DNA of 64,000 bases from Phaeosaccion multiseriatum (GCA_965112735.1 OZ218953.1:4836001-4900000), one strand, 5' to 3'; shown: positions 22,421-34,009, numbered from the stretch's first letter. Made by a program: numbers and translations. The notes: a model not told the origin generated them from the letters alone.

Positions 22421-23242
22421 CCTCGGTGGACAGAGGTGCGGCAGCCGGGCGACCACCAGAGAGGGGAGAGTTGTTAGCGAATTGTGCGATCGACTTTGAC
22501 CGCTGGGCTTGCGTCTGGAACGAGGGCTGCAGTGACGAAAGGACTCGGCAAGTGGAGCAACGTTTTCCGCAAGACGAGTGCACATCTGCGCCAGTACCAC
22601 GACCTGCTGAAGAGGAGGATGAACACGAAGGCCACTATGAAGCCGATTCTTCAACAGGGGGCCAGCCTGACAGCAGACTTGTGGCGACCGGCTCCTGGGG
22701 AGGAGTTCACCACTCCGTCTTAGAGCCACAGCCGACGTGCCCATCGCCAGGACAGCTCGAGCAGCTGAGGCTGAGGGAGGAGCCTATGTCTTTGGTAGCA
22801 GCAACTGCTGCGACTGCGGCTGCGAGTAGCGCCGAGGCGTGCATCCTGCGGGAGCAAGCCCCCTCCCTCTCTACTCAGGGTGGAAGCGTGCTTAAATAGC
22901 GGTGCTAGTGGTCGACCGGCCACACTTCGCGCTAAATCACAGCGGAAGAGGGCCTGTAAGATGTGCGAGAAGTGTGGGCATTAGCAGGAGGTTGGGAGGG
23001 GTGGCGTGAGCGTGCACACAGGGAAGGAGAAGACTTGTTGCATACCGACAAGCGGACCTGGAAGCGCAATCGCAATGGCGAGCTCATTCGAGAGACCCAG
23101 TCCGCCAGCAAGATGTATGGTGGGCCCTGTGAGTGTGTATTCTGCAGTTCATTCGCAGCTTCTAAGCCATAGAAAGGCCAATACAGGGCCAAAAAAGGGG
23201 GGCAAAGTCTCTTCGCTTGTTGTAATCCACTAGCCAGTCGCC
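22421..23242 (+). other. Fragmented coding-like sequence after the tandem repeat
   Basis: Several frames of 60-160 residues occur (for example 22411-22899 and 22963-23172) with coding-like composition such as KWSNVFRKTSAHLRQYHDLL near 22560 and MYGGPCECVFCSSF near 23110. They change frame repeatedly and none has a recognisable domain. I read this as remains of a transposon gene. Confidence 0.3.
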
Positions 23243-23269
23243 AGTTGTGGTGGGGGAATTTGAAATTAA

Positions 23270-23293
23270 TTGGCTGGCCCTTCGGGCCAGCCC
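23270..23293. other. Perfect short hairpin GGCTGGCCC-TTC-GGGCCAGCC
   Basis: A nine-base stem with a TTC loop, about 125 bp upstream of the leucine-rich-repeat gene. It may be a stem-loop near a transposon end, since GCCAAATCACAG follows at 23310-23321. Confidence 0.5.
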
Positions 23294-23416
23294 TATTAGC
23301 ACGATATTCGCCAAATCACAGTAAATAAAAAAGAGAAATTAAAGGGTGAGATAAGTCAGCGAAAATCGTAACTGTCATCTCTTTTTTCATATCTTCGAGC
23401 ACTGTGCTCAGTCATC

Positions 23417-25750
23417 ATGGCAGCAACAACAGTAAGTATGTCAGTGGCACAACGAGTGAAGGAGCTTGACGGGAAGTTTGGAGGAGGCGAGCCCATCGCA
23501 GCAGCAGGCCGACATGCCCACGATGGCGGCAAACAGAAGAGAGACAAGGCTGATTTGAGCGCCATGCGACGTATTTCGGCCATGAGTGCACCGTCTGCAG
23601 CGGAACTTGAGGCGCGATTGAGCGAAACAGAGAAGTTGTGGCAAGAAAGAGAGGGGGAGCAGCTCGAGGCTCTCACCGAAGGGGTGTACATTAGCGACGT
23701 GCTCGACCTGGTGGACACGGAAGCGACTGGCAAAGCGGCATATCTGGCAGCCTGTCACGGTGCTTGCCCTCTCGTGCCCCCCTCCGCAAGCGTTCTCGAT
23801 GGCTCCTACCGTGACAGCCTCAACCTAAGTCATTTCGGCCTGCTCGCCCGAGAGGGCGTACCCTTGGCTGCTCTCCTGAGAGACAATGGCTGCATCACAC
23901 ATCTCAACCTCTCGGACAATCGCATCGGCGACGAGGTTGGATCCCAGATTTTGGTGGCGCTGAGTCAAAATGAGAAGCGAGTTCTACTGCATCTGGACAT
24001 GTCGACCAACGGCCTTGGGCCGAAATGTGCAAAAATGCTCGAACGTAAGTGCTGCTAGGAAAGGAGTAAGAGAGGCCCAGCAAGGAACATCCCTGTTTCC
24101 TCCATTGCTCCTAAGCAGTAACGCTTGGAGCGTAGACCAAAAGAGTGTGTGATGCTCTTGGCCGTGTTGATTCCGTTTTCGCGGAGATTGTCCAAGCTAC
24201 GTGTTTCTCAAGCTCCGGACACTGCCTACTTGGCTCCGTGGTCCTTTTATTCTCCGTCCTGCGCAGCTGTGCCCTCTGCTCTGACGTGTCGCTGAGCTTC
24301 CTCGATGCTGACAACTGTGTAGGCACGACGACCTCTCAACCGCCTCCCTCCCTCCCTCCCTCCCTCCCTCCCTCCCTCCCTCCCTCCCTCCCTCCCTCCC
24401 TCCCTCCCTCCCCTCCCTCCCTCCCTCCCTCCCTCCCTCCCTCCCTCCCTCCCTCCCTCCCTCCCTCCCTCCCTCCCTCCCTCCCTCCCTCCCTCCCTCC
24501 CTCCCTCCCTCCCTCCCTCCCTCCCTCCCTCCCTCCCTCCCTCCCTCCCTCCCTCCCTCCCTCCCTCCCTCCCTCCCTCCTCTCTCCCTCCCTCCTCCCT
24601 CCCTCCCTCCGTCCCTCTCCCTCCCTCCTCCCTCCGTCCCCTCTCCCTCCCTCCTCCCTCCCTCCCTCCGTCCCTCTCCCTCCCTCCTCCCTCCCTCCCC
24701 TCTCCTGCCCCTAGCCATGCTGGACAATTCCAACAGTCGGTTACGGGAATTAGTCTTAGCCAACAACAGACTGAGCGACAAGGTCATCACCCACCTCGCC
24801 GACTCGCTTGTCGTCAACACGTCCCTGAAGCTCTTGGACGTCTCTGCCAACAAACTCTCCACCTTGGTGGGTCGGCAACTCGCCAACTTCACAGAGAACA
24901 TAACGGGACTAAAGACACTCAAGATGGGGTGGAACGCCTTCAGCAACCAAGCCTTCTTGCCGAGCGTCAAGCACTACTCTACTCTCAGCCTGAAGAGTCT
25001 GGATGTGAGTCACATCGGAGTGGGGGATGAGGTCGCAGTGGCCTTTGCGCAGCTCGTGCTTGGACGAGGGGGGCTTCTAGCTCCTGCTGCTGCTCGTGCA
25101 TCCAGTGCTGGTGCGGACGGTGCGGACAGCGACGACAGCAGTGATAGTAGCAGTTATAACACGGGCTGTCACCGCCTCACGGAACTCAATCTGAGTCACA
25201 ACAAGGTGAGAGGCGTCACTCAACAGGGGGGGTGCGCCGTGTGCCAGTCATCCGGAATACGAGCTGAGATACGCATGTACACAGATACGCACACACACAC
25301 AACACACACACGCATACACACACACATGAGCGCCATCCTTCTTCAAATTCGTCATGTCTAAAACGTTAGTCTCTTACTTCTCCCTTGCTTGCCTTGTTCT
25401 TCTCCCATGCCCTCTCGTTGCGTGTGTGTTGTTTTCTCTCTCCTCTCCTCTCCTCTCGCCCCCCCCCCCACCCCGTACTGTCAAGCAGATTGGAGAGCGT
25501 GGGGCCACAGCGCTGGCAGCAGTGCTCGGTTCTGAGGGCGTGCTGCGGCGCCTCGATCTCAGCTCCAACCCACACATCGGGCTGGGAGGGACCCTCACTC
25601 TACTTGAGGCACTGCATCAACCCTCCACCTCTGTCACTTGGATGGGGCTCCGCGAAACCCTCTCCTACCTCCCCGCCCCTGCCAAACCGCTCCGGAATAG
25701 CTTCGGGGTGTCGGGGGAGATGCAGCAGCAGTTGGAGGCAGCGGCAGAGG

Positions 25751-25785
<35 letters not shown>

Positions 25786-26313
25786 GCTGCCGCCGCCGCC
25801 TTGGAAGGAGGGTCAGAAGCCGTAGGAGTGGAAGGGGCGAGGAAGGCTGTTGGGCCGGCAGGGGCGGGGAAGAAAGGTGGCAAGAAGGGGCAGCAGGCTC
25901 CGCCGAGGCTCTGGACTAAGCATGACCTTGCGCACATACTAGCGGAGAAGCAGAATGCGAACCAACTGCCCGGTGTGAAGGGTGGCGGCAGAGGCTTTTC
26001 GGCCGAGGGCGGAGGAGCTGGGAGCGGAAGCGCCGCCAGTGGCGACCCCCCCCGCTCGAAAGGCACGAGAAGCGAGCAGCAGCCAGCCTACTGCAATCCT
26101 GCGAGCTGGCAGCTCCGAGCCAACGCCTTGTCTCTGTCCAGTCTGCAGCAGCAGCCGCTGCGCGTGCAGGACCAGGTGCGGCATTTGGCTACAAAGGCCG
26201 TCCGAGCAAGAAGAGAAGCAAACGACGACGTGGAGCTTGTGGTGGAGCTCGAGTCAGGGTCCTTGGCGAGTGTGCTCGATGCTGCCAGTGTAGCAGTATG
26301 CGACCGCTCATAG
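23417..26313 (+). CDS. Leucine-rich repeat (ribonuclease-inhibitor type) protein
   Basis: Exons are 23417-24044, 24715-25205 and 25489-26313, with matching phases (1 and 0), giving 647 residues. After a charged N-terminal 130 residues there are about seven LRR units of the RI type, for example ITHLNLSDNRIGDEVG, LRELVLANNRLSDKVI, LKLLDVSANKLS, LTELNLSHNKIGERGA and LRRLDLSSNPHIGLGG. The last repeat is cut by an intron and restored on splicing (SHNK-IGERGATAL). The C-terminal third is low in complexity with an Ala run (25757-25800) and Lys/Gly-rich segments. LRR proteins of this kind are binding scaffolds; no partner can be inferred. Its stop is only 66 bp from the stop of the convergent flavin-reductase gene. 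Confidence 0.82.
24343..24700 (+). repeat. Very long TCCC/CCCT tetranucleotide tract in LRR intron 1
   Basis: From about 24345 to 24570 the sequence is almost pure CCCT repeats. It then breaks up into CTCCCTCC variants up to 24700, a few bases before the intron's CTAG acceptor at 24714. Long Pro-Ser-Leu or Gly-Arg-Glu frames across it are artefacts. Confidence 0.95.
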
Positions 26314-26379
26314 CGATGGCGGTTTGTCAAAATTGAGTCTATTCTTTGGCGGTCTTTGACGGGAAAGAGTCGCGATGCA

Positions 26380-27696
26380 TCAGATGATGCCCTCATCCCG
26401 GAGGTGGCCTGTATAGAGTATGGGAGGTCGCTCCGACCCTTCTTTCCCTGGCAGCGGCCGCTTCCCCCCCCCCCACCCGCTCATGGACGGAACTTCGCAG
26501 ATGGCAAGGTCGTGGTCTCCAGCAGGCTGATGGAGAGGCGTGTTGTGCGCAAAGCGAGGGATGAAAGCAGTGGAGAGGTGAGGGCGGAAAGGTGGGTGGA
26601 AACAGCAGCAGGGCAGAGTGCCAGCGATGGGTGTGGTGTTTTCACGGCCGAACACAGTTGTTTCCCTTTGTGTAAGCCTAACAAAAAGCACTCACGAGAA
26701 GAGTGTCGAGGCGAACCGTGACGTAGGCGGCGCAGTCTGGCAGCAAGCGTAACCTGTCGTCCAGCACGAACACGCCGTCCAGTGTCGTCCACTTGAAGCC
26801 GGCGAGGGCGGAGTACGCCGCTTTGTCCATGTCCTTGCCGCTGCGCTTGCCGAACGTCCCCACCAAGGGCACATGGTCTTGCGTCTGCGCCAAAAACAAA
26901 AGAGGGGAGTGGGGGCGCATATAATCCATCTACGCTCACAAGCACGCATGTGCATGACTCAAAAAAAGGAAAGCAACAGGGAGCGGCGAACGACCAGAGA
27001 CGAAGCATGTCCTTCTCTCACTTCTTCTGTATGCTCCTCCCAAAGCCAGCCCGACCTCTTACCATCCACTGCAATACGCCCCACTTCTGGGCGACAAGGT
27101 TGTCGTGGCTGAGAGTGTCCTTGAAGAGCGAAATTGCCCATTTCCTTCTCGGTCGAGTGCTGATGGGAGTTGCGTAGGTGACGATATTCATGTTGGTCTT
27201 TCCCTTCTCGTCAATCGTTGCCAAGGAATACACAGGGGCGCTCAGCTTAGAGACACGTGGCACACAAGGGAAAGCAACGTCAGAGGGTTATCGGGTGGGC
27301 GAGTGGGTAGAGAACAAGCGCGTGGGCTGGTGTTTGTGCACGTGTGTGGAGCACACAAGCGACACAAGTAAAGGCGACATCAGAGGGTTTGTGGATGAAC
27401 GAGTGGGATGTGGGAAGCGGTAGCTCCTGTCAGTGGTATACCTGTGGTGGTTCGTCCAGAGGATGGACAACCTTTTCCTTCTCCTGCTCATTATCAACAT
27501 TGTCAGAGGCCTTGCCCGGGAGCTCCATCCTCCTCCTCTTCCTGGTCTCGAAAGGCCTGCCTTTTAGAGGGTATGAGGTTGAAGGAGGCACCAGGGCAAT
27601 TCGACTACTGCAGCTAACACTAGCAACTAAAGGAACTTGGACGAAAGCCGCCACATCAAGCAGTAGGAGCGCGCAAAGAAGCAGGAGCTGTTGCAT
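26380..27696 (-). CDS. Plastid-targeted flavin reductase-like (FMN-binding split barrel) protein
   Basis: Four exons on the minus strand, all phase 0: 27696-27442, 27245-27063, 26884-26696 and 26526-26380, giving 257 residues. The N-terminus MQQLLLLCALLLLDVAA-F is a signal peptide with an aromatic residue at the cleavage point, predicting plastid import. The body matches the flavin-reductase split barrel: YSLATIDEKGKTNMNIVTYA, the KWAISLFKDTLSHDNL strand-helix, a KRSGKDMDK region, and the C-terminal GDHDLAICEV followed by PPILYTGHLRDEG, which is where these enzymes hold FMN. The expected chemistry is NAD(P)H-dependent flavin reduction or FMN binding; the true substrate is unknown. Some acceptor choices rest on phase and family spacing. 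Confidence 0.8.
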
Positions 27697-28282
27697 GATA
27701 ATGGAGAGATTTATGGAGAGGGGGCGTTGGTATAAACGTTCGCCAACTGTGAAGCTCTCTTATTTTATTCGATCTGCTCGAGGGCTAAGTTCCCCGGGGC
27801 GGTGAGACATTACTTTTAGACAACCATAGATGGCACTTAAGGGTGTAATATATAATACGATCTGCTCTTTATTTTTATTTTTTTTTGAACCACGGGAGCT
27901 AAAATAGGGCTGGAGAAAAACGCGGACCACGGACCAGACCACGTTACGAGTGGTATTTGGTCTGGTTGGGGGGGTGTCATGTGGTTTGGTCCATGGTTTG
28001 GTCTCTTGGGTGGCGGCCCGACCGTGGTTTGGTTTGATCCGTGAAAATATATTGCCAAAGTGATCTGGTTTTGTGGTCTGGTCCGTGGTCCGGCGAGTGG
28101 TTCAGCATTTTTTTCTTTCCCTCTATCCCTCCCTACAGTCTATTCAGCGCGGTGGGAGGAGGTTGTTCTCTTAGGTTCTTGTGTCTGAGACTTGTTGGAG
28201 CTAAGCACGGGGACTGTGTGGCACGCCTCCCTGTTGAGTCAAACAATTTTTTTTTCTCTATTAGTTAGCTATCTATCAATGT
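27697..28282. other. Intergenic region with TGGTCTGGTC inverted repeat
   Basis: AT-rich flank near 27840-27895, then a 170-bp segment bounded by CGGACCACGGACCAGACCAC (27923-27942) and its exact reverse complement (28073-28092). Between them the word TGGTTTGGTC recurs. No gene is seen. Confidence 0.5.
27923..28092. repeat. 20-bp perfect inverted repeat enclosing TGGTTTGGTC repeats
   Basis: The arms are identical in inverted orientation over 20 bases. The interior contains TGGTCTGG, TGGTTTGGTC and TGGTTTGGTTTG words. It could be a small non-autonomous element or a foldback. Confidence 0.75.
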
Positions 28283-29378
28283 CTATTCGGTGACGTTTCC
28301 GGCCTCGCGAGCCTTCTGGTACTCAGCGAAGGACATGGAGGGGCGGATGGGGTCTGCGCAACAGCGGGGACAGAGGGAGGGACGAAAGCACGCAAGAGAG
28401 AGGAAAAATTAAAAATTAGGACATGGTCTGGCCACTCCACATCGCGTGTTCTGTCGGGGGTCTCTGAAATTCTTATTAAGGGTAGTAGCACAGAGCAGGC
28501 TTTCCAACCCAAACCCCTCTGTATGCCCTCCCCCCCTCCACCTCGGACACATGCCACACAGAGAAAATAACAGAAGCCAGGGCTTCAAATACACTCCTCG
28601 CGCTCGACTTACCCTTGTACTTTCCCTCACCGGGGAAGTAGCCGTTGGGGTCACAGCAGTTGCCGTTGGCGTCACGCACATCGGGGTCGAAGTTGGTCTC
28701 CGATCGGGGCAGGTTGGGGTTGTACATGGACTTGACATCGGCCTTGGCGGCGTCGTTCCACTCCTGTCCGTCGTACTTTCCTTCTCCGAACAGAGCAGTC
28801 CTCTGCGAAAGGAAGGGAGCAAAGGAAGAGAACGGAATGAGAGACAAAAGGAAGGGAGGGCAAGAGAGGGGTCAGGGCCATACAATCATATCTATGGGTT
28901 CCCCCGGGCATACCATACTGTAAAGGCCGTGGGGAAAGCTGGTGTATCCTGTAAAGGCCGTGGGGAAAGAGAGTGGAAGCCGCCCCAGCAGAGACCGCCG
29001 CAGCAGCAGCCGCCGCACCGCAGCCAGGGAGTGACAGGCGAGCAAAGACCGACCCATCAACGCCGGGATTCCCCCTTCTTCACGCGCATACCCTTTTCTT
29101 CAACTCTTCAGCTTTTGCAGGTCTGGCAGCAACAGAGGCGGCGGCCGCCGCAGCCGCCGCAGCAGCCACCGAGCGCGGCGCAAGCCACAGGCGAAGGGAG
29201 GCGCCGCTGCATCCCTCTCCCTACGCGCATACTCCTCTTCAACTCCTTCGCCTCAATCATTCATCCCCCTACAAAAATCTTTCGCAGTAAGACTCACCAT
29301 CATGCCGGGGTTGACGGGCGCCAGGAAGGCGGAGGCGGAGGTGGCCAGGACGGCGACGAGGGCGATGGAGAGCTTCAT
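28283..29378 (-). CDS. Small plastid-targeted protein with GEGKY repeats
   Basis: Three exons on the minus strand: 29378-29298, 28802-28613 and 28353-28283, with matching phases, giving 113 residues. The N-terminus MKLSIALVAVLATSASA-FLAP is a textbook heterokont plastid presequence with the ASAF motif. The mature protein is about 90 residues, with FGEGKYDGQEWNDAAK at the start and GYFPGEGKYKDPIRPSMSF near the end, so the GEGKY box occurs twice. A central part holds NCCDPNG. No membrane span is seen, so it is probably a soluble stromal or lumenal protein. I recall no named family and do not assign a function. The signal and exon structure are strong. Confidence 0.8.
28915..28968 (+). repeat. 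Direct repeat TGTAAAGGCCGTGGGGAAAG in intron 1 of the small plastid gene
   Basis: The 20-base word occurs twice, at about 28919 and 28949, 30 bp apart. A GCCGCCGCAGCAGC-rich patch follows at 28980-29020 and again at 29135-29165. Confidence 0.75.
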
Positions 29379-29599
29379 GATTAAGGTTGGGTTGACAGAT
29401 GAAAAATAGAAATAGAGATGTATTGTGGGCCCTTCATTCCCCTCCAACAACCCTCCCCAACGTTATGCGTACGCACGCACAAAGTTTCAGTTCTGCGGGA
29501 TAGAACGAAGTTTCCTATACGTCGTATCCTCCATCCCTTCCCCCTCTTTTTTTCTTTACGACCCTTAAATGCGGTAGAGGGGGGCCGCCGCGAGCCAAG

Positions 29600-31918
29600 A
29601 TGCGCAGGACAAGCGCGAGTGTGAATAAGCTGTACAGTGGGGGGCCGGACGGGGAGGGGGAGTGGGGAAGGCACCCCCATGATGCCGACAACCTCGGGTT
29701 GAACCTCGGCTTGGCGACTGCGAGCTCGGGCGACATGGCGTACAGTGGCTTGGACTTGCAGGGGCAGGAGGAGGGGAGCAGGAGGGGCGGGGAGCAAGGG
29801 CGGAGGGTGCTGTTTCGGATGCACAAGTTCGTCTTCGAGTGGGAGCTTGCGGTTCACGTCATGCTGTGCATGGGAAGGTGGGTTTGATTTGCTGGAGGCG
29901 AGAGGCCAACGGTGGCAGCAGCACGGGCCCAAGTGCACGTGCGGCTTTTCTGTGGACAAGTGCAAGGGCATCAATCTGGCTGGTGGTGACGAGCTTTCCC
30001 CCTCCGTGTCCCTGCGTGCGTGCGTGCGTGCCTGCCTGCCTGCCTGCGTGTCGCTACTTGCACAGCATTGTTATCCCCTTCTCTCTCTCCGGCCGGGCGT
30101 GGCTGGCTGCCATTCCGCTGACGGTGTGGTTCTGCTACAATGCCATGTTCTGCATCGGGGCCAAGAGAGCCAACTCCATAATCCCGAGGTGAGACGAGGC
30201 AGGGGCTAGGTTTGCGGTTCCTTGCGGGCCTGTGAGACTACACCTCACCGTTTTCCCTGAGACCAACCAACCAACCAACTAGACGATGCCCTCCTTCCTG
30301 TCTGCCTCCCTCCCAGCTTCGACAAGGCCAAGCGCAGCCTGGTGTCGTCCATGGAGGAGTTCCTCCCCCCCCGCTTGTTGCCAGTGCTGTCCCTCTCCTT
30401 CGTCACGGTGGTGTTGGCGACGGCGGTCAGTGCGGCCAAGCTTGGAGGACCGCCTCTGTGCTTCCATAGCTGCGGTATGTGCCTGGCAAGCTGGTAAGTC
30501 GGGCTGCCCAAGACGGGATCCAGTCCTTTTAAATCAGAATGCACTTGTGAGCCTGGAATGGGAGGAAGGAGGAAAGGAGTGGCAGCCAGGAGGAAAGGAG
30601 CAACAGAGATGAGAGCAAGTCAGGACTGGTTCCGAGTGTTACACCCGTCCATACTACAACTCATGGCCAACGTGCCCTCCCCCCCCCTCTCCTTCTCCCT
30701 TCTCCCTCTCCCCGACAGGAAGAACGCCAAGAGACTGGATGATTTGAGTTTCATAGACAGCTCCTCCGCATGCGGGTACGCCAATGGTAAGCACATGTTG
30801 GCATTCTACACGGTTAACCAGAGTGCCATTGTCATCTACATGGCCGTGATGGTGGGCCTTCTCACGTGCCTGGCGTGGAAGGTACGAAGGACGGCGCTGC
30901 CTTGTCATGTGCTCGGCGCCCAGCAGAGGCCAGAGGAGAGGGGGGGTGGGAGGGGTGGATAGAGTGCAGTGGCAACACGCCATCGCGAGAGGAAGGGCAA
31001 GTATCAAACTGTGCCCTCGTGTGAGTATCTTCCCCTCGTCTTGCGTATCTCCTTGCTGCGGGGATGGTGAGGGGGGAATTACGGACAAGCATCCAATTGT
31101 TTGTGTGGAATGGTGTTCCCACTGCTCTTTCTTTCTCGTGTACCCCCATATCGTCTGGACGTCCTGATGTGTCCGTTGTCTGTGGAGGGGACGGAGCGGG
31201 CACGGATCCTCTCTTGTCCTCTCTTCACCCTCTCGTCTTGACCTCTGTTGACCCCTCTTGTCTTCTCTTCGGCCTCTCTTGGACCTTCTGTGTCAGGTGT
31301 CCGACGAAGAGCTCGCCAAGTGCCAAGGCGCGGAGGCATGGCTCAAGGGCTACAATCCTGTGGCCTACGACATGAGAGAGCTCATGATCCGGCAGCTGGG
31401 CAAGCCAGGTGAGGTGATGGTTGGAGACAGACGACTACTCATGATCCGATGGCCTTGGGAGGGACAGGGGAATGGTTGAGTCCATCGTCCGGCTTCACCC
31501 CCCCCCTCTCGACCTTCGTTCCTTGGGTGACTCCTATAAGTCAATAAACACCCCCCCCTCAATTCCCTCCCTCCTCCTCTCAACCCTCCTGCTGCCCAAC
31601 ACTTTGTGCGGAATGAACCCAACCCACATTGTGGACGCACATACCCTTTCCACTCTCTCCTCCCCTGCTGACAACAGGGTCTGCAGTAAGACCTGATGCC
31701 AACGCGACCTGGTTGGCGTTTGGCTTTGTCGCCGCCTTCACCTTCACCATCATCGGCTGGAAGAAGTGGGGCGACTTGCCGTCCTCCACCACTGCCCTGC
31801 TGGTGGTGGGCGTGAATGTTGTAGTCATCTTTGTGAGCGTGCTGTTGCTGCACATGGGCTTCTACGGACGGCTCATCGCCCTCTACCAAGGCAACTTGAG
31901 CAGAGTGCAGGTGTGTGT

Positions 31919-31950
<32 letters not shown>

Positions 31951-33725
31951 TTGTGTGTTTGTGTGTGTGTGTGTGTTTCCGGCAGAAAGGAAGGAGATCA
32001 GGTGCTCGCATTTCTGCCCCTTCTTTACATCCCCTCTCTCTTCCTTGTCCTCTCCGACACGCGTCTCGCTGCTGCTGATGCTTTTGCTGCTGGGCCCCAC
32101 AGTTCCTCACCAAGCTGTTTCGGGACAAGAGTGCGGAGATGGAGAGCGGTGTTTCCGTGTCGTACGCTTGGTGGGCCATCAGAAGCTTCGTCTTGCGCGG
32201 TGAGGAGGGCGGCGGGGCGAGGAGGCGAGCTGCCGCGTTGGAAATCCTTCTCACGGAGCCCACCATTTTCCCATGGAAGTTTACCTTACTCCCCCTTCCA
32301 CGCCTTTCTCATCTCCCACCCAACCCACCCACAGAGGACCTGTCTCTGGACTATGACATTGGAGGGCTCGGTGTGAGCGCGACCATCGTCATCGTAGTCA
32401 TCTCTTTCGTCGTGGCCATCGTGCAGGTCCGTCGGTTCGAGGGGAAGGTGGCAAGGAGAGGGAGCGAGGGTGGCCAAAGGCCGGGGGGAGGGAGAGGGAG
32501 TGAGGGTGGCCAAAGGCCGGGGGGGGGAGGGGGAGAGGGGGAAGAGGAGGGGCTGCACGGATGGTCAACGGACGAGGTGCGGGTGGAAAGGGGTGATGTC
32601 ACTCCAGAAGGCCTGTGCTTCAATTCAAGCCTTCAAGCATTCCGCTTGCTGCAGCCTGGTCATGGGTACTTACCCCCTCCTCCTCTACTGCTGCTGCTCC
32701 TCCTACTACTGCTGCTTTCGTGGCGCAGATTTACGGTGAGGGATTGAATGCTATTCTAAGCCCGCCGGGGAGCTATTGTGCCTACGCATCAGTGTACCTC
32801 ACAGCCTGCCTCATTCGGATATTCAGTTTCGCCACCAAGGTGTGTTAACGCAGGCAAGGCAGGGTATGGTGCCTGCCCTATCTGCCTGCATACTGTACGT
32901 CCTCCTTTGTTGTTCCGTCTGCTGGTGCCAGATCTGCCTCCTTTATACTATGCGTCCATCTCCTTTCCTCCATTCTGTCATACCATGCGCTCCCTCCTCT
33001 GGGTTTGTTCTGGCGTTTTGCCCTTTCCAACCCCTGCCATGCCGTTTCGTTTTGCTTTGCCGTACAGACTTACTTGGAGCAACAAAGTCACATTTCTCTG
33101 CTGCAAACGAGCTTGGACGGGATGAAGGAGGTGGTGAATGCAGCAGCTGCGTTACAGCAACCTGCGGAGGAAGGGGGCAAGGGCAAGGGCAAGGGCAAGG
33201 GCAAGGGCAAGGGCAAAGAGGACAGCACGACTGACGCCTCGCACACCACGCGCGCAGCCATCGCGTCACTGCAGAGCATGGTTACGCAGGTACAGTGTGG
33301 GCGTGTACATGTGTTGGGGAGGGGGGGGATGCCGAAGGTCGCAAAGCCCCCTCTTGCACCCCCGTCTCTTTTCCCCTCTTCGTTTCGGGTTGTTCCTAAT
33401 CGACAACCGCTCACCCCTCTTTGCCTGTTCTGGAACGGCCGTGTGTGCCTGTGTATGTGTGTGTGTGCGTGTGTATGTATGCGTGCGTGTGTGCGTTGTG
33501 TGTGCGTGTGTGTGTTTGTGCGTGTGTGTGTTTTTGTGTGTGTGCGTTTGTGTGGGTGTGTGCACGTGTATGTGTGCCCAGGTGAAAGATTCGGATCCTT
33601 ATCCCTGCGTGCTTGGCATTCCCGTCAAGCCCGCTCTGTTCGCCACTTCCAAAGTCTATGTCTTTCTCTGCTTTGCCGTCATCAGCACCAAGCTCATGTA
33701 CAACCTCATCACGAGTCTGGTGTGA
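29600..33725 (+). CDS. Multipass membrane protein, ~9 transmembrane segments, unknown family
   Basis: Eleven exons join in phase: 29600-29877, 30066-30188, 30317-30493, 30719-30881, 31297-31408, 31678-31910, 32103-32199, 32335-32426, 32729-32839, 33068-33289 and 33582-33725, giving 583 residues. About nine hydrophobic segments are visible, for example WLAAIPLTVWFCYNAMFCIG, LLPVLSLSFVTVVLATAVSA, AIVIYMAVMVGLLTCLAW, FGFVAAFTFTIIGW, ALLVVGVNVVVIFVSVLLL, ATIVIVVISFVVAIV, VYLTACLIRIF and VYVFLCFAVISTKLMYNLIT. A soluble loop between the last two contains a Lys-Gly repeat coded by GGGCAA hexamers. No family signature was recognised; a transporter or receptor is possible. GT microsatellites sit at intron ends. 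The splice model is internally consistent, which makes the gene real even though its role is unknown. Confidence 0.72.
31911..31977 (+). repeat. GT microsatellite starting at the splice donor of exon 6
   Basis: GTGTGT repeats begin at the donor itself (CAG-GTGTGTGT) and run for about 65 bp with TTT and AT interruptions. Confidence 0.9.
33175..33216 (+). repeat. GGGCAA hexamer repeat coding Lys-Gly
   Basis: About seven units of GGGCAA in exon 10 of the membrane protein, coding a basic (KG)n loop. Confidence 0.9.
33440..33578 (+). repeat. GTGTGC-rich microsatellite in the last intron of the membrane protein gene
   Basis: Imperfect GT/GTGC repeats fill about 140 bp just before the acceptor at 33581. 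Cys-Val frames across it are artefacts. Confidence 0.85.
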
Positions 33726-34009
33726 CAAGAGTGGAGTGGGGAAGTGAGTCATCAGCTATCAGGATTGATTGATTCAGGGCGGTGCGTGCAGCTTGGGTGG
33801 TGCAGAGAGATGGGAAGGCCAGGCCAAGCCACAAATCAGCGTTCCTGTGGAAGGGGACGGACTAATCAATGCTGTCAGCCATGTGCAGCACACATGGGGA
33901 GCAAAAGAGCAGATTGAGCGCAGGCAATACCTGGGCTTTTCCGTCCGCGCCTTCGCTCTACGCGTCTTCGAGGTGGCCTTTGGAGGCACCGAACAATTGA
34001 TTTCTCAAG

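Noticed and set aside
24145-24970. Long Pro-Ser-Leu (plus) and Gly-Arg-Glu (minus) open frames
   Set aside because: They are translations of the TCCC tetranucleotide tract inside an intron.
31900-32376. Cys-Val and Thr-His repeat proteins
   Set aside because: Artefacts of a GT microsatellite in an intron of the membrane protein gene; the same applies to 33266-33770 and 13928-14155.
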